Below are positions 1 through 7,358 of a stretch of 13,928 nucleotides of DNA, one piece after another. The translations under genes were made by a program, and so were the position numbers. Origin of the DNA: CADCWK01 sp964244115 (GTDB lineage Bacteria; Chloroflexota; Chloroflexia; Thermomicrobiales; UBA6265); contig CAXTHM010000087.1 in the NCBI GenBank assembly GCA_964244115.1, forward strand, positions 1 to 13,928, read 5' to 3'. Each line of letters starts with the position of its first letter. Position 1 is the first letter of the stretch. Under the pieces are notes generated by a model that saw nothing but the letters and a program-made list of their open reading frames with translations, ran no database searches and was not told the origin of the DNA.

Positions 1-732
1 GGCCGTCGTGCCCTGGTCCGGCGTGGTGGCGGTGTCGCCGGCGACCATCGTCAGGCAGCGCATCGGCAGATCGAGCTCCTCGGCCACGATCTGCGTCAGC
101 GCGGTCCGCACCCCGGTCCCGAGCTCGACCTTGCCGGCGAGGATCGTCACGCCGCCATCCGGTCGGAGCGTGATCCACTCATTGAGGCGCTCGCCCGGGT
201 CGGTCGGAGACGCCGGTTCCGGGGATCGCGGCCGCACCGGGCGTGCGCCGCCCATCGATGCCGGGCCGGGCGATGCCGCCATGAGCCGGGCAGCGCGGCG
301 AACCGCCTTCATGATCCGGATGTGGGCGCCGCAGCGGCAGAGGTTGCCGGCGAGGGCGGCGACGATCTCGTCATCGGTCGGGTCCGGCGTCTCCGTCAGC
401 AGCGCCGCGGTCGCGATCATCATGCCGGGGATGCAGTAGCCGCACTGGGCGGCCTGCTCGTCGAGGAAGGCCTGCTGGATCGGGTGGAGCCGCTCGGCCG
501 TCCCGAGCCCCTCGATCGTCGTGATCTCAGCGCCAGCCGCCTCCCGCACCGTCGTCACGCACGACCGGATCGGCCGGCCGTCCCGCAGCACCGTGCAGAC
601 CCCGCACTGCGACAGCGCACAGCCGACCTTCGCCCCGTTGAGCCCGAGGTCGTCGCGGAGGGCGAGCAGCAGCGGGCTGTCCGGGTCGGCCATGACGTCG
701 TGGGTCTGGCCGTTGACAAGGAGAGGAGTCAT
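1..732 (-). CDS. Fused [2Fe-2S]/molybdopterin hydroxylase (partial, C-terminus outside window)
   Basis: The frame is open from an ATG at 732 to the window edge (244 codons seen, no stop). Residues 1-150 are a complete xanthine-oxidase-family small subunit. The plant-type [2Fe-2S] cluster has C38, C43, C46 and C58; the helical [2Fe-2S] domain has C97, C100, C132 and C134 (QCGYC and LCRC motifs). A Pro/Ala/Ser-rich linker (about 152-182) leads into the start of a molybdopterin subunit (about 183 on, with the LAGKVELGTGVRTALTQ motif), which matches the early part of the neighbouring large subunit after its Tat leader. There is no FAD domain between them. The known FAD-less single-chain precedent is Desulfovibrio aldehyde oxidoreductase, but here the Mo part resembles the isoquinoline 1-oxidoreductase/nicotinate dehydrogenase type. 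No Tat signal is present, so it should act in the cytoplasm. The substrate is unknown, and the rest of the Mo domain cannot be checked here. Confidence 0.9.
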   Translation of the reverse strand, partial: MTPLLVNGQTHDVMADPDSPLLLALRDDLGLNGAKVGCALSQCGVCTVLRDGRPIRSCVTTVREAAGAEITTIEGLGTAERLHPIQQAFLDEQAAQCGYCIPGMMIATAALLTETPDPTDDEIVAALAGNLCRCGAHIRIMKAVRRAARLMAASPGPASMGGARPVRPRSPEPASPTDPGERLNEWITLRPDGGVTILAGKVELGTGVRTALTQIVAEELDLPMRCLTMVAGDTATTPDQGTTA

Positions 733-758
733 GTTTGCAATCGGCTCCATCCAGTTGC

Positions 759-795
759 TTGATCAGTGTTATCAATCATAGAGGAGCGGTTCCAA
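759..795 (-). promoter_or_regulatory. Possible promoter and operator of the fused hydroxylase gene
   Basis: Read on the minus strand there is a -35-like TTGGAA (790-795), a 16-bp spacer and a -10-like GATAAC (768-773), about 35 bases upstream of the start codon. An imperfect palindrome, TTGATCAGTGTTATCAA (759-775, 6 of 8 possible pairs), covers the -10 box and could be an operator. The match to consensus is only 4/6 in each box, and the ribosome binding site (GGAG, about 13 bases before the ATG) is poorly placed, so this is tentative. Confidence 0.3.
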
Positions 796-904
796 GCCAG
801 CGGGTTCGTTACCACAATTATCGTCGCCGGATAGTTTCTCGGTTGTCGATGAATGATGGACCGACCGCGGCCTCAATGGCCAAAAATTCCGCCCTCGCTA
901 ACGA

Positions 905-1660
905 TTAATTCCGGCGTCTGCGGTGGCTTGTGAACGTTCGTCGTAACTCCTTGCGAAAATGCTTCCATGGCGTATAGCTCCTGTCCATGTAGTATCCGCC
1001 GATCCATCGCCTCCACAACCGCTCGATGGCTCGACTGAACATATATCGTCTTGTGACTGTGACTTTCACATTCGAGAGGGGACCACCACGAGCGACGGAC
1101 CTTACGTCTTCGGCGATTCGATGCAACGACTCGCTGGCGACAACCTCGGGCGGCTGGCAGACCCGGGTGATCCCTTTGAATTGACTGATATCGAGAGGAA
1201 AGCTGGCTGACATGCGCTTCAGTCTATGCTCGTTTGAGTCGCGCTCGTAGCAAACGCGAATAGTGATAATCTGTTCAGTAATACTTGCCATTGAGCCATA
1301 GAACGATCGTATCTCTTGTAGGGGTGCCATATAGTCGAGACCCTTACCGATTGCCGCTAGGTGCGTCAGACGTGAATCTTCATTGTCCGTCTCAATGGGA
1401 ATGTTGGGCTCAACACGGAACCGCACATCTCGCGCTGCTCCTCGTCCCAAATTCTTGATAACCACGTCGAAGAGCCCGAAGTTCTCACGGCTTGATTCGA
1501 TGAAAACCGTGATGGCAGGGTCCAGTTCTGCGTCGGCTAGTCGGCGATTGAGTCACATTCCGACCCATGCGGTCCAGGCCACCACAGCGGCAAAAATCAG
1601 ATTGCCAATGTTGGTCCAGTTCATTCCGAGCCATCGCACTGCGTCGGACAGCCAGTCCAT
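905..1660 (-). pseudogene. Membrane-anchored conserved hypothetical protein with one in-frame TGA
   Basis: From an ATG at 1660, preceded by AGAGG, the frame encodes a hydrophobic segment (about residues 16-35), then a TGA at 1553-1555, then runs open to the stop at 905. Bases after the stop encode LNRRLADAELDPAITVFIES and, further on, VVIKNLGRGAARDVRF. This matches my recollection of a widespread unnamed family: an N-terminal membrane helix, a short linker, and a beta-rich domain with V-I-K-N-x-G-x-G and a later YMAPLQE-like motif (usually LAPGQ). A single TGG-to-TGA change, or a sequencing error, would explain the stop; codon 36 could originally have been Trp. Alternatively, translation restarts at a downstream GTG (1465) and yields a 186-residue soluble piece. 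The gene is visibly richer in A and T than its neighbours, which suggests acquisition by transfer. No function can be assigned. Confidence 0.6.
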
Positions 1661-1872
1661 TCTTCAAACCTCTGTTGACATAGACACCGAAACTAGAGTC
1701 GGCGGGAAACGAGATTATGACGTCGGTTGAATCAGCGTGGTTTGGAGGACGTAGGGATTGCGCACTGGGAAGCCGAGGTCCTGCCAGTCCCTTCAGAAGC
1801 GTCATTGTGTACTTGTAGTCTCATATAGAACGCATTGCCACAATTTGGGATACGACTTGCCTCTTCTGGCAC

Positions 1873-1921
1873 AGGCCGATCGGCCGGGATGCCTTGATAG
1901 GTCATCCTGGCCGATCGGCCT
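1873..1921 (-). terminator. Long hairpin just after the molybdenum hydroxylase operon
   Basis: Arms AGGCCGATCGGCCGGGATG (1873-1891) and CATCCTGGCCGATCGGCCT (1903-1921) are inverted repeats of 19 bases with one mismatch and an 11-base loop; part of the loop (CCT/AGG) can also pair. It begins 31 bases past the large-subunit stop codon, where a terminator is expected for the minus-strand operon. There is no T-run on either side, so it is not a textbook intrinsic terminator. It may be a processing or stabilising hairpin, or part of a dispersed palindromic repeat. Confidence 0.45.
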
Positions 1922-1952
1922 GCAATATTAAACCATGGGCTGGGGTGAGGTC

Positions 1953-4481
1953 CTACGCCGACAACGCCTGGATCGCGGCCAGCACCTTGGCGGGGGTGAA
2001 CGGGGTCTGGCGGACGCGGGCGCCGGTGGCGTCGAAGATCGCGTTGCTGACTGCCGCCAGCATCGGGCAGATCGCGGGCTCGCCGGCCCCGAGGGGCGGC
2101 TGGTCCGGCCGGTCGATCAGCTCGATCTCGATCAGCGGGATGTCGGCGAAGCCCATGATCGCGTAGGTCGACCAGTCCAGGCTCGTCACCGCGGCGCCGT
2201 CGAAGGTGATCTCCTCCTTGAGCGCCCGGCCGATCCCCTGGATCACGCAGCCGTCGATCTGGTTCTGCAGGCCATTCGGGTTGACGATCAGTCCGCAGTC
2301 GTGGCCGACCACGACCCGGTCGACCCGGACCGTGCCGTCGGCCGGGTTGACCGTCACCTCCGCCACATTCGCGGCGTAGGCGAACTCGGTCTCGTACCGG
2401 GCGAAGCCGATCCCGCGGCCCGTCACCGTTCCGTCGGCGGCCGGGACGACCCCGGAGAACTGCGGTCCGGACGGCCGCGCCATCCAGCCGGCCCGGGTCG
2501 CGGCCCGGCGGATCACCTCAATCGCCCGTGGGTCCGCCATGTGCCGCAGGCGGAACTCGACCGCGTCGGCCCCGGCCAGCGCGGCCAGTTCGTCCATGAA
2601 GATCTCGTTGGCGGTCGCGTTGGAGACGCCGCCGAGACTCCGCAGGGCGGACGGCCGCAGGACCGGCGTCTCGATCCAGTGGACCGTCAGGCGCTGGTTC
2701 GGGAACGAGTAGTTGTTCGGCGCGTTGCGGTCACCACCCGTCTGGCCGAGCGTCGCGGGCTCGACCGGCGGGTCGAGCTGCTGCCCGACGAGCATGTTGC
2801 CGGGCTGGCCGCCGGGGCGCGTCGAGTGGGTCGGCGTGAAGACGGTGTAATCCCAGGCGACGATGTTGTCGTTGGCGTCGAGGCCGCCGCGGACGTCGAC
2901 GACCATCGCCGGGCCCTTGGGCTCCCAGGCGAACTCGCCCTCCCGCGACCAGAGCAGCCGGACCGGTCGCCCGACCGCCTTCGACAGCACGGCCGCGTCG
3001 GCGCAGACATCGTCGGCGCCGTTGTGGCCGTAGCAGCCCGGTCCCTCCTTGTAGATGATCCGGACCTGCTCGGCCTCCAGCCCGATGATCGGGCCGATCG
3101 CGGCCGGCAGCGCGTAGACGCCCTGCGACGCCGAGTAGATCGTGGCGCCGTCCGCCCGGACGTCGNNNNNNNNNNCAGCGTCCCTTTCACCCGCAGTCGC
3201 TCAGAGGCTCTCGATGGAGTACCCGACGCCGCGCACCGTACGGATCGGGCTGGCCTCGCCGAGCTTGGCCCGGACGTCGGCGATCGAGCAGGACGGGCCG
3301 ATCGAGGCGTGGGCCTGGTTCGGGAACTCGTAGGTCGCCTCCAGCATCCGGGCCGTCTGGGAGGCGAACGCTCCCTCGACGTCGCCGGTCCGGACGGACT
3401 CGACCTCCTCGGCCGGCATCTCCCGCATCAGCGCATAGAGCTGGCTGAAGTCGGCCAGCGGCTCGGTCGACGTCCAGGTTACCGTCACCGCGGCGGCGGC
3501 GCGGACGGCCTGCTCCTCGCGCTCGGCGACGACCCCGACGAAGGTGCCGTTCTGGACGACGTCGATCACCCCCGGCATCGCCCGGGCGGCGCTGTCGTCG
3601 ATGCTCGCGATCGTCGCGTTGATCCCGCTCAGGGTCCGCACGTAGGGTCGGATCACGCGGGCGTGGACCATGCCCTCGACGGTCAGGTCGTGCAGATAGG
3701 CCTCGCCGCCGGTCAACTTGTTGACGATGTCGATCCGCGGGATCGACCGGCCGACGACGGTGTAGGCGTCGAACGGCTTGACCAGCGCATCCCCGGTGAT
3801 GGCCTGGCCGAACGACTCGGTCGCCAGCTCGCCGTAGGTCACGGTCTTGGTGGAGTCGAACAGCGCCGTCACGACGCCGTCGGCGACCTGGAGGTCGTCG
3901 ATCGGAACGGCGAGGCGCTCCGAGGCGCGGGTCAGTAGGACCAGCCGGGCTTCGGCCGCGGCCTGCTGGAGGACGGGTCCTGCCACCTGGATGCTCTTGC
4001 TGCCGGCTGTCGTGCCCTGGTTCGGCGTCGTCAGCGTGTCGCCGGCGATCAGCGTCGCCGAGGCCATCGTGACGTCGAGCTCCTCGACGACCAGCTGGGT
4101 CAGCGCGGTCCAGAGCCCGGTGCCGAGCTCGACCTTGCCGCAGTAGATCGTGACGTGGCCTTCGGTGTCGATGCTCAGCCAGGAGTCGATCGTGTCGCCG
4201 GAGACGTCGCGGGTCTGGATGTCCTCCTGCGTCTGGGCGGCCGGGGTGGCGACGATGCCCGGTTCGGTGGTCGGGGTGCCGGCGGGGGTCCCGGCCGGGG
4301 CGACGGTCGGCTCCTGCGCCAGCAGGCCGGCCTTCCGGAAGGCGGCGGCGAGACTGAAGCCGATCACGACGCCACTCCCGCCCTTGAGCACGGTGCGGCG
4401 GCTGATGGGCGAGACGCTCCGGACGGGTGACTCGACGGAGGATTCCGGGGCGATGGGGACTTCCGGGGGTGCTACGGTCAT
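1953..4481 (-). CDS. Molybdopterin-binding subunit of a two-subunit N-heterocycle/aldehyde-type hydroxylase, Tat-exported (interrupted by assembly gap)
   Basis: This is the large subunit of a xanthine-oxidase-family enzyme of the isoquinoline 1-oxidoreductase/nicotinate dehydrogenase type. The ATG at 4481 is chosen over the upstream GTG at 4499 because AAAGGAA lies 8 bases before it, as for the small subunit. A Tat signal (SRRTVLKGG, Arg28-Arg29, then a hydrophobic stretch and AQ) and a Thr/Pro/Ala-rich linker precede the Mo domains, with motif GKVELGTGLWTALTQ near residue 115. The right-hand part (4481-3279, 401 codons) breaks at ...CSIADVRA. The left-hand part resumes at 3164 with DVRADGATIYSASQG. 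It contains a CYGHNGADD Mo-site motif and ends with GAGEPAICP, whose Glu matches the catalytic Glu of the family. Joining at the shared 12-mer gives about 804 residues, a normal length. As assembled, the right-hand half instead runs into foreign sequence and stops at 3201. The small subunit should be co-exported with it. Substrate unknown. Confidence 0.88.
3166..3175. other. Scaffold gap (10 Ns)
   Basis: Ten Ns lie inside the large-subunit gene. The 12 bases just left of the gap (3154-3165, GCCCGGACGTCG) recur at 3268-3279 to the right. In both places they encode the same residues (DVR plus part of the flanking Ala codons) in the same frame, so the two contigs probably overlap and the gap has no real length. 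Confidence 0.95.
3176..3267 (-). other. Fragment of an OmpR/PhoB-type response regulator C-terminus, probably a chimeric contig end
   Basis: Read on the minus strand, bases 3267-3201 continue the hydroxylase frame with KLGEASPIRTVRGVGYSIES, Leu and a TGA stop. This is the typical last strand-turn-strand (wing) of the OmpR/PhoB winged-helix domain, canonically R-x-K-(L/I)-x-x-x-x-x-I-x-T-V-R-G-x-G-Y. It has no place in a molybdenum hydroxylase. After the stop comes GCGACTGCGGGTGAAAGGG; its GTG could begin a sensor kinase, as in many two-component operons. The piece therefore looks like the end of a regulator gene from elsewhere in the genome, attached to this contig by an assembly error. A true recombination that truncated the hydroxylase is possible but less likely. 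Confidence 0.75.
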
Positions 4482-4512
4482 CGGGTGTTCCTTTCCCACG
4501 ACATCGTGTGGA

Positions 4513-4992
4513 CTACGCGGTGGCGCCAGCGGCCCGCTGGATGGCGCGGACGATCCGGACGTGCGTCCCGCAGCGGCAGAGGTTGCCGGCGAAGGCCGTG
4601 TTGATGTCGTCCACGGTCGGTTCCGGGTTCGTCGCGATCAGGGCGGCGCCCGTCATCATCATGCCGGGGATGCAGTAACCGCACTGGGCGGCCTGCTCGG
4701 CGATGAAGGCCTGCTGGATGGGGTGGAGCTCACTGCCGGGGGCGAGGCCTTCGAGGGTCGTGATCTCCGAACCGACGACGCTCTGGACCTGGGTGACGCA
4801 GGAGCGGATCGGCTGGCCGTCCTGGTGGACGGTGCAGGCGCCGCACTGGGCGAGGCCACAGCCGAACTTGGCGGCGTGGAGACCGAGCTCGTTGCGGAGC
4901 ACGTAGAGGAGGGGCGTGTCGGGCGTGGCCTGGACCTCGTGGGGCTGACCGTTGACGGAGATCGAGAGACCAGTGGCCGGTGTGCTCTGCAT
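4513..4992 (-). CDS. [2Fe-2S] small subunit of the molybdenum hydroxylase
   Basis: This 159-residue electron-transfer subunit passes electrons from the Mo site of the large subunit through two [2Fe-2S] clusters. The N-terminal ferredoxin-like domain has C45, C50, C53 and C65 (GCGLAQCGAC); the C-terminal four-helix domain has C104, C107, C139 and C141 (QCGYC, LCRC). Length and all eight Cys positions are normal for the CoxS/IorA/NicA family. The ATG at 4992 is preceded by AAAGGAA at a good distance. The stop lies 31 bases before the start of the large subunit, and both genes share the same Shine-Dalgarno pattern, so they are one operon. There is no export signal of its own; it probably travels folded with the Tat-tagged large subunit. 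It closely resembles the N-terminal part of the fused protein at 1-732, consistent with a duplicated ancestor. No FAD-binding medium subunit gene is next to it, so the electron acceptor is probably not NAD through FAD. Confidence 0.95.
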   Translation of the reverse strand: MQSTPATGLSISVNGQPHEVQATPDTPLLYVLRNELGLHAAKFGCGLAQCGACTVHQDGQPIRSCVTQVQSVVGSEITTLEGLAPGSELHPIQQAFIAEQAAQCGYCIPGMMMTGAALIATNPEPTVDDINTAFAGNLCRCGTHVRIVRAIQRAAGATA

Positions 4993-5012
4993 GTGCAGTT
5001 CCTTTGGCGATC

Positions 5013-5030
5013 GTGGTCAGCGATGACCAC
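5013..5030. promoter_or_regulatory. Palindrome in the leader of the hydroxylase operon (candidate operator)
   Basis: GTGGTCAGCGATGACCAC is a perfect 7-bp inverted repeat with a 4-base centre, lying in the predicted 5' leader 21 bases upstream of the small-subunit start. The 9-mer TCGTGGTCA at its edge (5011-5019) recurs exactly at 5093-5101, overlapping the predicted -35 box. Two copies of the same half-site bracketing the promoter fit a regulator binding site. It could also form a small RNA hairpin. Confidence 0.45.
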
Positions 5031-5073
5031 ACGGTGTCCTCGGGGAGAGGACGAGAGAACGAGTCGTGATTTC

Positions 5074-5102
5074 ATTATCATAGCCAATCATCTCGTGGTC
5101 AA
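5074..5102 (-). promoter_or_regulatory. Sigma-70-type promoter of the hydroxylase operon
   Basis: On the minus strand there is TTGACC (5097-5102) as the -35 box, a 17-bp spacer and GATAAT (5074-5079) as the -10 box. Each box matches consensus at 5 of 6 positions with ideal spacing, in a locally AT-rich stretch. Transcription would start near 5067, giving a leader of about 75 bases before the small-subunit ATG. This is the best promoter match I found in the window. Confidence 0.6.
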
Positions 5103-5219
5103 TCGGTCGATGCAACAGACGACGGGAATCGCCGCGTACTTCGAAGCCCCAGTACCTATTCAGGTATTGAGTATGAACGAGCATAATTCGCCCATATGAA
5201 CGGCCGGGGACGGGATGGG

Positions 5220-5251
5220 CTTCGGCCCTCGCGGTCCGTCGAGGGCCGAAG
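5220..5251. repeat. Perfect 12-bp inverted repeat (hairpin)
   Basis: CTTCGGCCCTCG (5220-5231) and CGAGGGCCGAAG (5240-5251) pair perfectly around an 8-base loop. There is no T-run on either side. No intact gene ends here on either strand; the enolase-superfamily remnant begins just to the right. It may be the terminator of a gene now lost, or mark the edge of the deletion that truncated the remnant. Between 5103 and 5219 I see no gene. Confidence 0.5.
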
Positions 5252-5268
5252 TGATTGCCCCTGAGTAG

Positions 5269-5788
5269 ACCTCTCCTCCGACCCCGTTCTGGCTCACCTG
5301 CCGCGAGTTCGCCCCGCTCGGCGTCCTCCGGGTGGAGGAACCGCTCGGCCGCCACGCCTACGACGACCCGCGCCGCCTCGCCGCGACCAGTGATGTCCCG
5401 ATCCCCGGGGGTGGGAACAATGTCGGTCTGCACGAATGCCGCTGGCTGATCGAGGACGACTGCTATGACGTGGTGCAACCGGACGCGTTGAGCCCCGCTG
5501 GCCTCGGCGGGCTGCGGAAGATCGCCTCCTACGCGAAGGTGCATGACAAGCAGCCGTCGTCGATCAGCCGGCAGCGGCTTTGGCGTCGTCGCCCACCTGC
5601 ACCTGAGCGGCACTTGCCGCAACGCGTCCTGGGTGGAGTTGCGGCAGGTGCCGCCGGCGCTCCCCATCGAGATCGTCCAGGCACGGATCACCGAGCCGCT
5701 GGTGCCCGATGCCAGCGGCGATGTCCGCTTGCCCGAAGGACCCGGACTGGGTGTCGAACTGAACACGTCCTGGGAGCGGGTGACCTGA
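5269..5788 (+). pseudogene. Mandelate racemase/muconate lactonizing enzyme remnant, truncated and frameshifted
   Basis: Only the C-terminal half of an enolase-superfamily enzyme is present, in two frames. The first (5269 to about 5545) reads FAPLGVLRVEEPLGRHAYDD, then LAATSDVPIPGGGNNVGLHE, CYDVVQPDALSPAGLGGLRK and KVHDK. The second (about 5565-5788) reads GSGFGVVAHLHLSGT, then PIEIVQARITEPLVPDASG, VRLPEGPGLGVEL and a TGA. Together they follow the usual barrel order. The N-terminal capping domain and first half of the barrel are missing: an in-frame stop at 5266 closes the frame and there is no start. The usual G-G-E-N motif holding a metal-ligand Glu has become GGGNN, and the catalytic-His region is lost at the frameshift. 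Intact relatives dehydrate or epimerise sugar acids. Its orientation is opposite to the flanking operons, so it is probably a leftover of an older catabolic cluster. Confidence 0.85.
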
Positions 5789-5891
5789 CCCCTGGCCCCC
5801 GAAGTGAGACAAGAGAGACAAGGCTGGAGGATCAGACGCTCCCCTGGCCCCGTGTCCGCATCGGTTCGAATCATCGCTGAGAGCCGTTGGT

Positions 5892-7307
5892 TTAGAACTT
5901 CGCGTCGAACAGGGCCCAGCGGAGGAAGTAGACGAGGAAGGCGGCCGCGACGACGTACAGGCCGACTGGCACCCTGGCCGCCTCGCCGCGGGCGGTCTTG
6001 ATCAGGACGTAACTGACGAAGCCGACGCCGATCCCGTTGGTGATGTTGTAGGTCAGCGGCATGACGAGGATCGTCAGGACGACTGGGACGCTGATCTCCA
6101 GGTCGCTGAGGTCGATCCGGCGACCGGAGCCGGCCTCGGTGTCGGTCAGGGCGGAGGCCATCAGGATGCCGACGATGATCAGGGCCGGTGCCGTCGCCGC
6201 GCTCGGGATCGCCGAGACCAGGTTCACGAACGGCAGCGCCAGCAGGAACAGGGCGCCGGTCGTGACCGAGACCAGCCCGGTCCGGCCACCGGCTTCGACC
6301 CCGGCCAGGCTCTCGATGTAGGACGTCGCCGAGGACGCGCTCGCGGCTCCACCGGCGATGGCGGCGACGGAGTCGACGAGCAGCGGCCGCTGGGCGCCGC
6401 GCATCTGGCCGCTCGTGTCGAGGTACCCGGCCCGGTTGCCGACGCCGATCAGCGTCCCCATCGTGTCGAAGAAGTCGGCCAGCAGCAGGCTGAAGACGAC
6501 GAGGATGGCGGTCAGGGCGCCGAGGGTCGACCAGTAATCGAAGCTGAACGCGCCCAGCAGGGCGAAGTCCGGCCCGGCGAACGGCTCGTCGGGGAGGGTC
6601 GCGACGTCGCCGGGGACGATGAACGCTACGACGGTCGCGATCACGATCCCGAGCAGGATGCCGGCCCGGACGCCCCGCGCCATCAGGACGAGGGTGACGA
6701 GCAGCCCGACGATCGCGACGAAGATCGGCCAGGTGTCGAGCGCCGCGAGGGCCGGCATCCCGTCCGCGGTCGTGATCGCGATGCCGGCGTTGCGCAGCCC
6801 GATGAACAGGATGAAGAAGCCGATCCCGACCGCGATCGCCTGCTTGAGCACGAACGGGACGAGGTCGAGGACGTAGCGCCGCACCCCGGCCAGCACGAGG
6901 ACCGTCGCGACGATGCCCTCGGTGACCACGACGCCCATCGCCTCCGGGAAGCTCAGGCCGAGCGAGCCGACCAGCGTGAACGAGACGATCGCGTTGATGC
7001 CGAGCCCCGGCGCGATCGCGATCGCCATATTGGCGTAGAGCCCCATGATGATCGTCATGACGCCGGCGACGAGGCAGGTGACGGTCGCGACCTGCCGGAT
7101 CTCCAGACCATCACCGCCGAGGTTCAGGATCACCGGGTTGACGGCGATGATGTAGGCCATGACGAGGAAGGTCGACAACCCGGCCAGGATCTCCGTCCGG
7201 ACGTTGGTCTTGCGCTGCGAGAGGTGGAACAGCCGCTCTAGCAGGTCGCCGCCGCCGGACGACGGGGGGTTGCGCGACGGGACGATCGCCGGGCGTCGTT
7301 GAGCCAT
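5892..7307 (-). CDS. AzgA-family (NCS2) purine permease
   Basis: This 471-residue integral membrane protein should import adenine, guanine, hypoxanthine or xanthine with protons. Hydrophobic segments run from about residue 38 to 465, in the 12-14 helix pattern of the family. Recognisable blocks are KTNVRTEILAGLSTFLVMAY (33-52), the APGLGINA block (99-106), the LADFFDTMGTLIGVGNRAG helix (276-294) and the TSYIESLAGVEAGGRTG helix (328-344), whose Glu332 sits in the family's substrate-binding motif. The ATG at 7307 is the first Met of the conserved frame; AAAGGAG lies 12 bases upstream, slightly far. Length is normal and no damage is seen. It lies close to the molybdenum-hydroxylase operon but is separated from it by the enolase-superfamily remnant and has its own promoter. 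Proximity suggests, without proving, that the hydroxylases act on purines. Which base it prefers cannot be read from the sequence. Confidence 0.93.
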   Translation of the reverse strand: MAQRRPAIVPSRNPPSSGGGDLLERLFHLSQRKTNVRTEILAGLSTFLVMAYIIAVNPVILNLGGDGLEIRQVATVTCLVAGVMTIIMGLYANMAIAIAPGLGINAIVSFTLVGSLGLSFPEAMGVVVTEGIVATVLVLAGVRRYVLDLVPFVLKQAIAVGIGFFILFIGLRNAGIAITTADGMPALAALDTWPIFVAIVGLLVTLVLMARGVRAGILLGIVIATVVAFIVPGDVATLPDEPFAGPDFALLGAFSFDYWSTLGALTAILVVFSLLLADFFDTMGTLIGVGNRAGYLDTSGQMRGAQRPLLVDSVAAIAGGAASASSATSYIESLAGVEAGGRTGLVSVTTGALFLLALPFVNLVSAIPSAATAPALIIVGILMASALTDTEAGSGRRIDLSDLEISVPVVLTILVMPLTYNITNGIGVGFVSYVLIKTARGEAARVPVGLYVVAAAFLVYFLRWALFDAKF

Positions 7308-7358
7308 GATGGGTTGTTTCTCCTTTCCTGATTTGACCGTCAGTGCGACGAGATGCGT

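Noticed and set aside
1485..1805. A 106-codon minus-strand frame overlapping the start of the membrane-anchored hypothetical gene
   Set aside because: It overlaps in another frame the segment that encodes the membrane helix and family motif; it has no good ribosome binding site or domain.
1935..3938. A very long plus-strand open frame (667 codons) opposite the hydroxylase
   Set aside because: Composition is Arg/Asp/Gly/Val-rich with no domain, it runs through the N gap, and it mirrors the codon pattern of the well-supported minus-strand gene.
3201..4499. Reading the right-hand half of the hydroxylase as a complete 432-residue gene
   Set aside because: It ends in a response-regulator wing motif and lacks the Mo-site half of the protein, which lies in phase across the gap.
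5862..5880. GGTTCGAATC resembling a tRNA T-loop
   Set aside because: The flanking bases do not form the T stem beyond one pair, and no acceptor stem, anticodon arm or CCA is found around it.
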